Shown here: positions 50,164 through 61,127 of the stretch, piece by piece | Numbering within the stretch: position 1 is the first letter of the stretch | How the letters are laid out: the number at the start of each line of letters is the position of its first letter | Origin: Nocardioides sp. | Lineage (GTDB): Bacteria; Actinomycetota; Actinomycetes; Propionibacteriales; Nocardioidaceae | Assembly (NCBI GenBank): GCA_002729525.1 | Contig: PBYI01000070.1 | Coordinates: forward strand, 59,857 to 123,856 | Direction of reading: 5' to 3' | Length of the DNA stretch: 64,000 nt | Translations under genes and position numbers: made by a program | Notes under the pieces: generated by a model | Database searches by the model: none | Seen by the model: only the letters and a program-made list of their open reading frames with translations | What the model was told of the DNA's origin: nothing

Positions 50164-52773
50164 TCAGTCGGTGAGGCAGCGCAGCGCGGTCGTGAGCAGC
50201 ACCAGCTCCCCGACCGCGTCGGTCGCGTCGAGGTCGACGACGGCCTCGACCACCCAGTCGCGGTCGCCCTCCGGGTCGGCGAGGGTCTGGGTGACCCGCC
50301 ACAGCCGTCGCTCGGCCCCGCCGTCCTCCCCGTCGTCCGGCAGCCCCGGCGGCACCCCGGTCGTCGCCTCGACCTGGAGCAGCTCCGGGCCGCGGGCGTC
50401 GGCGTCGGTGCCCACGGTGTCGTGCTGGGCGTAGTACGCCTCGAGCGCGGCGTCCCAGCCGGCCCGGTCGAGCACCGGCTCGCGGGGCGGTTCGACCTGC
50501 TCGGCGGCGTGCTGCTCCAGCGCGGCGAGCCCGCCCACGTCGTCGCGGGCCACCAGGTCGACGCGACGCCACATCGCGTTGCGCACCATCACCCGGAACG
50601 CGCGCGCCTGCTGCGTCAGCGGACGCGGCGGCGGAGGTGCACCGTGCTGGGCGAGGTCGGCGACGCTGCGCTCGGCGTGCTCGGGGTCGTTGAGGGCCTC
50701 CCACTCGTCGAGCAGCGAGGAGTCCGTCTGGCGCACGGTCTCCCCAAGCCACTCCTGCAGGTCCTCCAGCTCCGGCGTGCGGTGCCGCTCGGCGACGGTC
50801 TGGCGCAGCGCGCGGTAGGCATCGGTCAGGTAGCGCAGCAGCAGCCCCTCCGACCGGGCCAGCTGGTAGCGCGACACCGTCTCGGTGAAGGTCATGCCCT
50901 GCTCGTACATGTCGCGCACCACCGACTTCGGCTCCAGCGCGTCCGGTCGCAGCCACGGGTGCCGCTCGCGGTAGGTCTCGAAGAGCGGCTCGAGCATCTC
51001 CGCGAGCGGCTTGGGCCACGTGACGTCCTCCAGGAGCGCCATCCGCTCCTCGTACTCGATCCCGTCGGCCTTCATCTCGGCGACCGCCTCGCCGCGCGAG
51101 GCGTTCTGCTGGGCGAAGAGGATCTGACGGGGCGCGTCGAGCGTCGCCTCGACCACCGAGACGATGTCGAGGGTGTAGGTGTCGGACTCGGGATCGAGGA
51201 GGTCCAGCACCTCCAGCGCGAAGTGCGAGAGCGGCTGGTTGAGGGCGAAGTCGTCGGGCAGGTCGACGGTCAGCACGTAGCGTCGCCCGTGCTCGTCGAG
51301 CTCGTCGAGCCTGGTGACGACCTCGGAGTCGACGAGGCTGCGGGCCTGCCGCAGCGCACGGCGGGCGAGCCGGAGCTGCTGACGGCGCGGCTCGTGGTTC
51401 TCGGTCAGCAGCCGGCGCATCACCGCGAACGCGTCCTCGTCGCGGGACAGGACGTTGACCAGCATCGAGTTGTCGACCTTCATCCTCGAGGTCAACGGCT
51501 CGGGCTCGCCGGCGACGAGCTTGTCGAAGGTGTCGGTGGTCCACACGACGGTGCCCTCGGGCGGCTTCTTGAGCTGCGCCTTGCTCTTCCTCCTCCCCGC
51601 GGCCTGGCGCTCGGCCGCCTTGGCCTTCGCCTTCTCGTTCTCGATGACGTGCTCGGGCGCCTGGACCACGACGTACCCGACCGTGTCGAAGCCGGCCCGG
51701 CCGGCGCGCCCGGCGATCTGGAGGAACTCGCGGGTCCGCAGCACCCGCATCCGGCTGCCGTCGAACTTCGCCAGCCCGGTGAACAGCACGGTCCGGATCG
51801 GGACGTTGATGCCGACGCCGAGGGTGTCGGTGCCGCAGATGACGGTGAGCAGCCCGGCCTGGGCGAGCTGCTCCACGACCCGGCGGTAGCGCGGCAGCAT
51901 CCCGGCGTGGTGGACGCCGATGCCGCGGCGCAGCAGCTTCGACAGGGTCTTCCCGAACCCGGCGCCGAACCGTACGGTCGCGAGCCGCGCAGCGATCTGC
52001 TCCTTCTGCTCACCGGTCACCACCCCGCTGCTGCCGACGCCGCGCGCGTTGAGCAGCGAGGTCGCGTGGTCGACGGCGTCCTTCTGCGTGAAGTGCACGA
52101 CGTAGACCGGCGCCTGGTGGGTCTCGACGAGCTGCGTGAGCGTGTCGGCCAGCGGCTCCAGCGACCAGGTGAAGGTCAGCGGCACCGGCCGCTCGGCGTC
52201 GTCGACGAGCGCGGTCTCGCGTCCCGTACGCCGCGTCAGGTCCGCCCGCACCTCGGAGGTGTCCCCCAGCGTCGCCGACATCAGCAGGAACTGTGCCCCG
52301 GTCAGCTCCAGCAGCGGCACCTGCCAGGCCCAGCCGCGGTCGGGCTCGCCGTAGTAGTGGAACTCGTCCATCACCACGAGGCCGACGTCGGCCCCGGCGC
52401 CCTCACGCAGCGCGATGTTGGCCAGCACCTCGGCGGTGCAGCAGATGATCGGCGCGTCGGGGTTGACCGCGGCGTCGCCGGTCAGCATGCCGACGTCCTC
52501 GGCGCCGAAGACCTCGATCAGCTCGAAGAACTTCTCGCTCACCAGCGCCTTGATGGGCGCGGTGTAGAAGCTGACCCGGTCGTCGGCCAGCGCGGCGCGG
52601 TGCGCGGCCTGCGCGACGAGCGACTTGCCCGAGCCGGTCGGGGTCGCGAGCACGACGTTGTTGCCGCTGAGGAGCTCCAGCACCGCCTCCTCCTGGTGCG
52701 GGTAGAGCTCCAGCCCGCGGGCGGCGGCCTGCGCCACGACCTCGTCGTAGACGGCGTCGACGTCGATGCTCAC
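50164..52773 (-). CDS. Ski2-like DEAD/DEAH-box helicase with DUF3516 tail
   Basis: 869 residues from GTG 52773. Walker A is ATPTGSGKS at 43-51, the Walker B is VVMDEFHYYGEPDRGWAWQ (DEFH), and later motifs are LLMSATLGDT, VVHFTQKDA and QIAGRAGRAGFDTVGYV. The long C-terminal part corresponds to DUF3516, found in actinobacterial helicases of this type. An RNA helicase role is likely. It lies after xerD on the same strand, with 26 nt between, and has no exosome partner nearby. Confidence 0.92.
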   Translation of the reverse strand: MSIDVDAVYDEVVAQAAARGLELYPHQEEAVLELLSGNNVVLATPTGSGKSLVAQAAHRAALADDRVSFYTAPIKALVSEKFFELIEVFGAEDVGMLTGDAAVNPDAPIICCTAEVLANIALREGAGADVGLVVMDEFHYYGEPDRGWAWQVPLLELTGAQFLLMSATLGDTSEVRADLTRRTGRETALVDDAERPVPLTFTWSLEPLADTLTQLVETHQAPVYVVHFTQKDAVDHATSLLNARGVGSSGVVTGEQKEQIAARLATVRFGAGFGKTLSKLLRRGIGVHHAGMLPRYRRVVEQLAQAGLLTVICGTDTLGVGINVPIRTVLFTGLAKFDGSRMRVLRTREFLQIAGRAGRAGFDTVGYVVVQAPEHVIENEKAKAKAAERQAAGRRKSKAQLKKPPEGTVVWTTDTFDKLVAGEPEPLTSRMKVDNSMLVNVLSRDEDAFAVMRRLLTENHEPRRQQLRLARRALRQARSLVDSEVVTRLDELDEHGRRYVLTVDLPDDFALNQPLSHFALEVLDLLDPESDTYTLDIVSVVEATLDAPRQILFAQQNASRGEAVAEMKADGIEYEERMALLEDVTWPKPLAEMLEPLFETYRERHPWLRPDALEPKSVVRDMYEQGMTFTETVSRYQLARSEGLLLRYLTDAYRALRQTVAERHRTPELEDLQEWLGETVRQTDSSLLDEWEALNDPEHAERSVADLAQHGAPPPPRPLTQQARAFRVMVRNAMWRRVDLVARDDVGGLAALEQHAAEQVEPPREPVLDRAGWDAALEAYYAQHDTVGTDADARGPELLQVEATTGVPPGLPDDGEDGGAERRLWRVTQTLADPEGDRDWVVEAVVDLDATDAVGELVLLTTALRCLTD

Positions 52774-52799
52774 CGGCCGGACCCTCCCACGGCGCGCGC

Positions 52800-53791
52800 T
52801 CAGCCGCGCGCGCGGGGGTGCGCGGCGGCGAACACCTCGCGCAGGTTGTCGACGGTCACCAAGGTGTAGACCTGGGTCGTGGTCACCGAGGCGTGCCCGA
52901 GCAGCTCCTGCACGACGCGGACGTCGGCGCCACCGTCGAGCAGGTGGGTCGCGAACGAGTGCCGCAGGGTGTGCGGCGAGACGTCACGCGTCACCCCGGC
53001 CCGCTCGGCCGTGCGCACCAGGACGGTCCAGGCCGACTGCCGGGAGAGCCGGCCGCCGCGGGCGTTGAGGAAGACCGCGCCGTGCGCCCGTGCGGCCGTC
53101 GCCGCCGAGCCCGAGGCGACCAGCTCGGGGCGACCTCGCACGAGGTAGGCGTCCAGCGCCTCGCAGGCGTAGCTGCCCAGCGGCACGATCCGCTCCTTGC
53201 CGCCCTTGCCGCGCAGCAGCACGGTCGACTCCTCGGTCACCGGGTCGGTCGACACGTCGTCGACGTCCAGGCCCACGGCCTCGGAGATGCGCGCCCCGGT
53301 CCCGTAGAGCACCTCCAGCAGCGCCCGGTCACGCAGCGCGAGCGTCGTGCCCGCGGCACCGGCCGCCTCCAGGATCGCCTCGACGTCGGACAGGGGCAGC
53401 GCCTTCGGGAGCCGCTTGGCCGGCGTCGGAGGACGTACGGCGGCTGCCGGGTCGTGCGTGGCGAGCCCGTCGGCGAGCGCGAACTTGTGGAACCCGCGCA
53501 CGGCGACCACCGTCCGGGCCGCCGAGCTCGCGCCGAGCGGCGGGGGGTCGGCGTCGCCCTCGCGCAGGGCGACCAGGAAGTCCGACACCGTCGACTCGGT
53601 CACCGCGTCGAGGCTGGTGGTGCCGCGGGCGTCCAGGAACCCGAGGTAGCGGCGCAGGTCGCGCCGGTAGGAGCTCAGCGTGTTGGCCGCCAGCCCCTTC
53701 TCGACGGTGAGGTGGTCGAGGTAGGTGCGCACGGCACGGCCCGGTGCGCCGGCGCCCGCGGGGGCGTCGGCGACCGGACCGGCGGCACCCA

Positions 53792-53792
<1 letters not shown>
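52800..53792 (-). CDS. xerD: Site-specific tyrosine recombinase XerD
   Basis: 330 residues from ATG 53792. The catalytic set is visible: R in GTGARISEAVGL, K in RGKGGKERIVPLG, HxxR in SPHTLRHSFATHLLDGG, H in LLGHASVTTTQVY and the nucleophile Tyr in QVYT. It resolves chromosome dimers at dif with XerC. The start overlaps the ald stop by one base (TGATG), so the two are coupled. Rv1701 is the mycobacterial counterpart at the same position. Confidence 0.94.
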
Positions 53793-54907
<1,115 letters not shown>

Positions 54908-54940
54908 GGTCTGCTCCTCCTGCTGGGTTGCCCTGTGGGT

Positions 54941-54978
54941 CTCGCCCGGTCGGCCTCGGGGCCGGACCGGGTGGCGAG
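54941..54978 (-). terminator. Bulged hairpin after the nudix gene
   Basis: CTCGCC-CGGTC (54941-54951) pairs with GACCGGGTGGCGAG (54965-54978) leaving a 3 nt bulge, just after the nudix stop. It should separate nudix-pyrG from ald-xerD. Confidence 0.5.
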
Positions 54979-54979
54979 C

Positions 54980-55612
54980 CTATCCCTGTGCGCCGACGGG
55001 GTCGGCGAGGCCACGCGCGGCCGCCAGCAGCACCGCTGCGACCAGCGGGCTGTCGGTGACCTCACCCGCGACGACGGCCGCGTGGAGGTCGGCGAACGGC
55101 ACCCAGGCCAGGTGCATGTCGGCCTCCTCGTGCTCCAGCGCGAAGTCGCCGCGGTCGGCCGGCGCGAGGCCGGTCGCGCAGAACAGGTGCTGCACCTCCG
55201 ACAGGATCCCCGGGCTGGGGTGCACCGACGACAGGTGGGTCCAGGTCTCCGCCTGCAGCTGGGCCTCCTCCCGCAGCTCGCGGACGGCCACGTCGAGCGG
55301 CTCCTCGTCCGGCCCGCCGTCGCACAGCCCCGCGGGCAGCTCCACGAAGCGGTGTCCGCCGGCGTGGCGGTACTGCCACAGGCACGGCACGCGCTGCTCC
55401 TCGTCGAGCGCGAGCACGACCGCGGCACCGGGGTGCTCCAGCACCAGCCGCTGCGCGGTGCCGCCCCCGGGCTGGCGCACGCTGTCCTCGCGCAGCGCCA
55501 TCCCCCAGGCGTCGCGGTGCCGGTCGGTGCTCGAGGCGACCGACCACGCCTCCGGTACGTCGCGCAGCGGCGGCAGCCGGTCGGGGACGGGCCTGCCCAC
55601 GGGGGAGGTCAC
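54980..55612 (-). CDS. NUDIX hydrolase, ADP-ribose pyrophosphatase type
   Basis: 210 residues. The Nudix box is present in GGPDEEPLDVAVRELREEAQL (GX5EX7REUXEEX), with LWQYRHAGGHRFVELPAG upstream, as in ADP-ribose pyrophosphatases; Rv1700 is the positional counterpart. It hydrolyses ADP-ribose or related nucleoside diphosphates. The start overlaps the pyrG stop by 4 bp. Confidence 0.92.
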   Translation of the reverse strand: MTSPVGRPVPDRLPPLRDVPEAWSVASSTDRHRDAWGMALREDSVRQPGGGTAQRLVLEHPGAAVVLALDEEQRVPCLWQYRHAGGHRFVELPAGLCDGGPDEEPLDVAVRELREEAQLQAETWTHLSSVHPSPGILSEVQHLFCATGLAPADRGDFALEHEEADMHLAWVPFADLHAAVVAGEVTDSPLVAAVLLAAARGLADPVGAQG

Positions 55613-57306
55613 GACGGGTCGGACACCTGCTCGCCCTGACCGGGCTCGTCGATCGGGAACCGCAGCTCGCGCTGCCGCTCCAGCGCAGCCTTCACCAGAC
55701 CCTTGAAGAGCGGGTGCGGGCGCGTGGGCCGCGAGCGCAGCTCGGGGTGCGCCTGGGTCGCGACGTAGTAGGGGTGCACGTCGCGCGGGAGCTCGACGAA
55801 CTCCACCAGGTCCAGACCCGGGTTGAGCCCGGAGAAGACCAGGCCGGCCTCGGCGAGCTGGTCGCGGTAGTCGTTGTTGACCTCGTAGCGGTGCCGGTGC
55901 CGCTCGGAGACCTGGCCGGAGCCGTAGACCTCGCGCACGATCGAGCCGGCCGCCAGCTCGGCCGGGTAGAGGCCCAGCCGCATGGTTCCGCCCAGGTCAC
56001 CAGCGCCCTCGACGAAGGACTTCTGCTCCTCCATCGTGGCGATGACCGGCTCAGGGCACTCCGGGTCGAACTCGGTCGAGGCGGCCTTCTCCAGGCCGGC
56101 CACCGACCGGGCGTACTCGATGACCATGCACTGCAGACCGAGGCACAGACCGAGCGTCGGGATGCCGTGGGTGCGGGCGTAGGTGAGCGCGCCGAGCTTG
56201 CCCTCGATGCCGCGGATGCCGAAGCCGCCGGGCACGCAGACCGCGTCGACGTCCGACAGCTGCTTGGCGGCGCCCGACTCGGTGGCGCACTCGTCGGAGG
56301 GGATCCAGCGCACGTGCACCTTGGCCTCGTTGGCGAAGCCGCCCGCCCGCAGCGCCTCGACGACCGAGAGGTAGGCGTCGGGCAGGTCGACGTACTTGCC
56401 GACCAGGCCGATGGTGACGTCCTCGCGCGGGTGGTGCACGCGGCGCAGCAGGTCGTCCCACACCGTCCAGTCGACGTCGCGGAACGGCAGGTCGAGCCGG
56501 CGCACGAGGTAGGCGTCGAGGCCCTCGCTGTGCAGCACCTTCGGGATGTCGTAGATCGACGGGGCGTCCGCGGCGGTGACCACGGCGTCCTGGTCGACGT
56601 CGCACATCAGCGAGATCTTGCGCTTGATCGACTCCGGCAGCTCGCGGTCGGAGCGGCACACGACGGCGTCGGGCTGGATGCCGACCTGGCGCAGCGCGGC
56701 CACGGAGTGCTGCGTCGGCTTCGTCTTCAGCTCGCCCGACGGACCGATGTAGGGCACCAGCGAGACGTGCAGGAAGAAGCAGTTGTCGCGCCCGATGTCG
56801 TGGCGCACCTGGCGTGCGGCCTCGAGGAACGGCAGCGACTCGATGTCGCCGACGGTGCCGCCGACCTCGGTGATCACCACGTCGATGTCCGGTCCGCCCA
56901 TCTCGAGGATGCGGTCCTTGATCTCGTTGGTGATGTGCGGGATCACCTGCACCGTGTCACCGAGGTAGTCGCCGCGGCGCTCCTTGGCGATGACGCTGGA
57001 GTAGACCTGCCCGGTCGTCACGTTGGCGATCTGGGACAGGTTGGTGTCCAGGAACCGCTCGTAGTGACCGATGTCGAGGTCGGTCTCGGCGCCGTCGTCG
57101 GTGACGAAGACCTCGCCGTGCTGGAACGGGTTCATCGTCCCGGGGTCCACGTTGAGGTAGGGGTCGAGCTTCTGCATCGTGACCCGGAGGCCACGGCTGC
57201 GAAGGAGTCGACCCAGGCTGGAGGCGGTGAGCCCCTTGCCGAGGGAGGAGGCGACTCCTCCGGTCACGAACACGTGCTTGGACTGGTCGACCGGGGCCGT
57301 CTGCAT
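55609..57306 (-). CDS. pyrG: CTP synthase
   Basis: 565 residues. Synthetase domain [26 protein letters not shown] at the start and [38 protein letters not shown]-type block; glutaminase domain with the nucleophile Cys in [17 protein letters not shown] and the pair around HAQHPEL-like THPEL ([19 protein letters not shown]). It aminates UTP to CTP. Upstream TAGGAT lies 8 nt before the ATG. In relatives the steA/mctB genes lie between recN and pyrG; here they are absent. Confidence 0.96.
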   Translation of the reverse strand: [565 protein letters not shown]

Positions 57307-57314
57307 GGAACTCC

Positions 57315-57320
57315 ATCCTA
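57315..57320 (-). promoter_or_regulatory. Possible -10 (TAGGAT) of pyrG
   Basis: TAGGAT on the minus strand ends 8 nt before ATG 57306, with GGAG between, so the transcript may have a very short leader. Confidence 0.4.
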
Positions 57321-57354
57321 GGTCATGACGACCCGATCCGGCGCCTCGGGAGGG

Positions 57355-59064
57355 TCAGTCGCGGCGTGTCCCCCGTGCCGGCTCACGCGCGCCCTGCGCC
57401 ACGTCGAGGAGCTCGCGGGCGTGGGCCCGCGCGGTGTCGCTGTCGGCGAGCCCGGCGAGCATGCGGGAGAGCTCCTTCTCGCGGCCCGCGTCGTCGAGGA
57501 CGGTGAGCCCCGAGCTGGTCACCGAGCCGTCGGACGCCTTGGTCACGACCACGTGCCGGTCGGCGTACGCCGCCACCTGAGGGAGGTGCGTGACCACCAG
57601 CACCTGGGCGCTGCGGGCGAGCGCGGCGAGGCGTCGGCCGACCTCGACGGCGGCGGCACCGCCGACGCCGGCGTCCACCTCGTCGAAGACGAAGGTCGGC
57701 ACGGTGTCGGTGTCGGCGAGCACGACCTCCAGGCCGAGCATCACCCGCGACAGCTCACCGCCGGACGCGCCCTTGGCGAGCGGTCGGGCGTCCGACCCGG
57801 TGTTGGCCGCCAGCAGCAGCGCGACGTCGTCCGCGCCGTGCGGCGCCGGGGCGACCGGCGTGACGGAGACCTCCAGCCGGGCGTGCGGCATCGCGAGCAG
57901 GTGCAGCTCCTCGGTCACCGCGGCCGCCAGCCGGGTGCCGGCCTCGGTGCGAGCGGCCGACAGGGCGTCGGCAGCCTCCAGCAGCGCGGCCGTCAGGCGG
58001 TTCCGCTCGGCCGTCAGGTCGGCGATCCGCTCGTCGGTGCCGTCGAGGTCGAGCAGCCGCTCCGCGGAGCGCTCGGCCCAGGCCAGCACCTCCTCGACCG
58101 TGTCGCCGTACTTGCGGGTCAGCGCGGTGAGCGCGGCCCGTCGCTCGGAGACCGCGGCGAGACGGTTCGGGTCGACGTCCACGCCGGTGGCGTACGACGA
58201 CACGTCGGCGGCCAGGTCGGAGAGCAGGTAGGTGATCTCGGCCAGGCGGTCGGCCAGGCCCGCCACCTCGGGATCGTGCTCGCGCACCGACTCCAGCGCC
58301 GTCCGGGCGACCGCGGTCGTGCCGAGGGCGTCGGGAGCGCCGGTCTCGCTGGAGAGCGCGTCGCGGGCCTGCTCGACCGCGACCCGGATCGTGTCGGCGT
58401 GCCCGAGGCGGGCCTCCTCCGCGGCCAGCTGGGCGTCCTCACCGGGCTCGGGCGACACGGCCTCGACCTCGCCGAGGCCGAAGCGCAGGAGGTCGGCCTC
58501 GCGCGCCCGCTCCCGGGCCGAGGTGGTGACCTCCTCCAGCTCGGCGCTGGTCTCCCCCAGGCGTCGGTACAGGTCGCGGTAGGTCTCGAGCAGCGCCGCG
58601 AGCGGGGCGCCGCCGAACCGGTCGACGGCGTCGCGCTGGGCGCGGGGCTGGAGCAGCCGGTGCTGGTCGGACTGGCCGTGCACGGCCACCAGGGGCTCGG
58701 CGACCGCGGCGAGCGTGGTCACCGGGACCGCCGCCCCGCCGACGAACGCACGGGAGCGCCCCTCGGCCGCGACGTTGCGGGCCAGCACGACCGTGTCGTC
58801 CTCGACCTCGCCGCCGGCGTCCTCGACGCCGGCGACCGTCGACGGGAGCCGACGGAGGTCGACCACGCCCTCCACCCGCGCCTGCTTCGCGCCGGTGCGC
58901 ACGGCGCCGGTGTCGGCGCGACCGCCGAGCAGCAGTCCGAGCGCGGTCACCACCATGGTCTTGCCGGCGCCGGTCTCACCGGTGACGACGGTCAGGCCCG
59001 GGCCGAGCTCGAGCCGGGAGGACTCGATGACGCCGAGCGAGGTGATCCTGATCTCCTCGATCAC
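57355..59064 (-). CDS. recN: DNA repair protein RecN
   Basis: 569 residues from GTG 59064. Walker A GETGAGKT follows EEIRITSLGVIESSRLELGPGLTVVT; the signature and Walker B are GASGGELSRVMLGLEVVL and TFVFDEVDAGVGGAAAVEVGRRL. An SMC-like coiled coil separates them. It acts at double-strand breaks. The start overlaps the nadK stop by 4 bp (GTGA). It matches Rv1696, and the larger upstream open frame antisense-overlaps nadK and is not used. Confidence 0.95.
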   Translation of the reverse strand: MIEEIRITSLGVIESSRLELGPGLTVVTGETGAGKTMVVTALGLLLGGRADTGAVRTGAKQARVEGVVDLRRLPSTVAGVEDAGGEVEDDTVVLARNVAAEGRSRAFVGGAAVPVTTLAAVAEPLVAVHGQSDQHRLLQPRAQRDAVDRFGGAPLAALLETYRDLYRRLGETSAELEEVTTSARERAREADLLRFGLGEVEAVSPEPGEDAQLAAEEARLGHADTIRVAVEQARDALSSETGAPDALGTTAVARTALESVREHDPEVAGLADRLAEITYLLSDLAADVSSYATGVDVDPNRLAAVSERRAALTALTRKYGDTVEEVLAWAERSAERLLDLDGTDERIADLTAERNRLTAALLEAADALSAARTEAGTRLAAAVTEELHLLAMPHARLEVSVTPVAPAPHGADDVALLLAANTGSDARPLAKGASGGELSRVMLGLEVVLADTDTVPTFVFDEVDAGVGGAAAVEVGRRLAALARSAQVLVVTHLPQVAAYADRHVVVTKASDGSVTSSGLTVLDDAGREKELSRMLAGLADSDTARAHARELLDVAQGAREPARGTRRD

Positions 59065-60071
59065 GGGGCCGCCACCTCCTCCGTGCCGCGCTCGAGGCGC
59101 AGCTCCTGCTCGCCGCGCAGCCGACGCCGCTCGCCAGCGCCGCGCCAGCCCTCGACGGGCAGCCCGAACTTCGCGACCAGGCGGTCGACGAACGGCGCCT
59201 CGTGCAGGCGGAGCAGGCGGACCGGTCGCTCGTGGCGGCGCACCTCGATCCGCGCACCGGGCGGCAGGTCGGTGGTGCGTCGCCCGTCGCACCAGAGCAC
59301 GCCCGCGCCGGGCGCCTGACCGTGCAGCTCCACGGCGATGACGGAGTCGGGTCCGGTGACCATCGGTCGGGCGAAGAGCGCGTGAGCGCTGATCGGCACC
59401 ACGCACAGCGCCTCGACACCGGGCCACACGACCGGCCCACCGGCGCTGAAGTTGTACGCCGTGGAGCCCGTCGGCGTCGCGCACACCACGCCGTCGCAGC
59501 CCCAGCGCGACAGCGGGCGACCGTCGACCTCGAGGACGACCTCGAGCATCCGCTCGCGGGCGGCCTTCTCCACGCTGGCCTCGTTCAGGGCGAAGGTGCG
59601 GGCGAGCTCGACGCCGTCGTGCAGCGCGCGCACGTCGAGCGCGAGCCGGTCCTCGACGACGTACCGGCGCGCGACGATCGCCTCGATCGTGTCCGGCACC
59701 TCCTCGGGCTCGGCCTCGGCGAGGAAGCCCACGTGGCCGAGGTTGACCCCGAGCACCGGGGTGCCCGTGTCACGGGTGAGCTCGGCGGCCCGCAGGATGC
59801 TGCCGTCGCCGCCGATCACCAGGGTCAGCTCGCAGTCGGCGCTCGCGTGCTCCTCGTCGTCGACCACCTCGACCACCGCACGCGAGGCGGGCGGCAGGTC
59901 GTCGAGGTCGAGCGAGACCGCCTCCTCGGCCAGGAGGCGCACGACGAGTCGGTGCTCGGTGAGCCCGGCGAGGAAGGCGCGGGCGACGTCGCGGGCCTCG
60001 GCGCGACCGGTGTGCGCCAGCAGCAGCACACGGCGCGGCGCGGCGGTCGGGTCGTCGGCTGCGTCGCTCAC
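59061..60071 (-). CDS. nadK: NAD kinase
   Basis: 336 residues. Diagnostic GGDG at 87-90 with SILRAAEL, LGVNLGHVGFLAEAEP, and the ATP/NAD block VCATPTGSTAYNFSAGGPVVWP. It phosphorylates NAD to NADP. It overlaps tlyA upstream and recN downstream by 4 bp each. The order tlyA-nadK-recN is that of Rv1694-Rv1696. Confidence 0.96.
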   Translation of the reverse strand: MSDAADDPTAAPRRVLLLAHTGRAEARDVARAFLAGLTEHRLVVRLLAEEAVSLDLDDLPPASRAVVEVVDDEEHASADCELTLVIGGDGSILRAAELTRDTGTPVLGVNLGHVGFLAEAEPEEVPDTIEAIVARRYVVEDRLALDVRALHDGVELARTFALNEASVEKAARERMLEVVLEVDGRPLSRWGCDGVVCATPTGSTAYNFSAGGPVVWPGVEALCVVPISAHALFARPMVTGPDSVIAVELHGQAPGAGVLWCDGRRTTDLPPGARIEVRRHERPVRLLRLHEAPFVDRLVAKFGLPVEGWRGAGERRRLRGEQELRLERGTEEVAAP

Positions 60072-60952
60072 GTGTCCAGCCTCTCACCCGGCACCGACGA
60101 CGGACCGTCGGTGCCGCCGTTGCCTGTGGACGCAGCCCGTTCCTCCTGCTCGAGCACCTGTGCCCGCACCTGCTCGACGTCGAGGACGGGGCGCTCCGAC
60201 CGCGCCGCGAGCCAGAGGAAGTACTCCACGTTGCCCGACGGACCCGGCAGCGGGCTGCGGGCGACGCCGCGGGTCGGCCAGCCGTGCCGGGCTGCCTCCG
60301 CGGCCACGTCGGCCACCGCCTCGGCCCGCAGCGCGGGGTCGCGGACGACCCCGCCCTTGCCGACGCGCTCCCGGCCGACCTCGAACTGCGGCTTCACCAT
60401 CAGCGCGAGATCGCCGTCGGGCTCGGTCACGCGGACGACGGCCTCGAGCACCAGACCGAGCGAGATGAACGAGAGGTCGGCGACCACGATCTCGACCGGG
60501 CCGTCGGTGACCTCCAGGGAGAGGTCGCGGACGTTCTGCCGGTCGCGCACGAGCACCCGGTCGTCGCTGCGCAGCGACCAGGCGAGCAGGCCGTACCCGA
60601 CGTCGACCGCGACGACCTGCTCGGCGCCACGGCGCAGGAGCACGTCGGTGAAGCCGCCCGTCGAGGCGCCGGCGTCGAGGGCCCGGCGCCCGGCGACGAC
60701 GAGGCCGAGCGGCTCGAAGACGTCCAGCGCCCCAGCGAGCTTGTGCCCGCCACGGGACACGTAGTCGGGGCGGTCGGGGTCGTCGGCCACCACGACCGCG
60801 ACGTCGGTGGTCACCTGGGTGGCCGGCTTCGTCGCCGTCGCGCCCTGGACGGTCACCCGACCGGCGCGGATCATCTCGGCCGCCTGCTCGCGGGAGCGGG
60901 CCAGGCCGCGGCGGACGAGCTCGGCGTCCAACCGGAGTCGACGGGGCGGCAC
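60068..60952 (-). CDS. tlyA: TlyA family rRNA 2'-O-methyltransferase/hemolysin-like protein
   Basis: 294 residues. An N-terminal S4 domain (RLDAELVRRGLARSREQAAEMIRAGRVTVQG) is followed by an FtsJ/RrmJ-type methyltransferase: ALDAGASTGGFTDVLLRRG binds SAM. Lysines and acidic residues typical of the K-D-K-E tetrad lie in PDYVSRGGHKLAGALD, DLSFISLG and KPQFEVGRE. Mycobacterial TlyA methylates 16S C1409 and 23S C1920; capreomycin sensitivity depends on it. It is preceded by a 56-residue gene with 4 nt between. Confidence 0.94.
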   Translation of the reverse strand: MPPRRLRLDAELVRRGLARSREQAAEMIRAGRVTVQGATATKPATQVTTDVAVVVADDPDRPDYVSRGGHKLAGALDVFEPLGLVVAGRRALDAGASTGGFTDVLLRRGAEQVVAVDVGYGLLAWSLRSDDRVLVRDRQNVRDLSLEVTDGPVEIVVADLSFISLGLVLEAVVRVTEPDGDLALMVKPQFEVGRERVGKGGVVRDPALRAEAVADVAAEAARHGWPTRGVARSPLPGPSGNVEYFLWLAARSERPVLDVEQVRAQVLEQEERAASTGNGGTDGPSSVPGERLDT

Positions 60953-60956
60953 CCGG

Positions 60957-61127
60957 TCAGGCGGAGCGGTCGTCGAGGGCGCGCCGCAGGTGCCCGTGCG
61001 CCTGCTCGTACGCCGTCACGTGGTCGGCGAGCGCGTCGGGCTCGGGGCCGACGTCGAGAGCGGCGACGGTGCGCACGGCGGCGTCGACGAGCTCGTGCCC
61101 GGTCGCGTCGGGGGGCGTGGCGTCCAT
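60957..61127 (-). CDS. Small conserved protein upstream of tlyA
   Basis: 56 residues: a mostly helical protein (DATGHELVDAAVRTVAALDVGPEPDALADHVTAYEQAHGHLRRALDD) without known family. Position and size match the small Rv1693 gene just before tlyA in M. tuberculosis. The ATG is 6 nt after TACCCT and it is probably the first gene of the tlyA-nadK-recN operon. The AYEQAHGHLRRAL helix could mediate dimerisation. Confidence 0.75.
   Translation of the reverse strand: MDATPPDATGHELVDAAVRTVAALDVGPEPDALADHVTAYEQAHGHLRRALDDRSA

Noticed and set aside
50422..52869. An 815-codon open frame opposite the helicase gene
   Set aside because: Antisense composition typical of high-GC shadow frames, while the minus-strand product has all helicase motifs.
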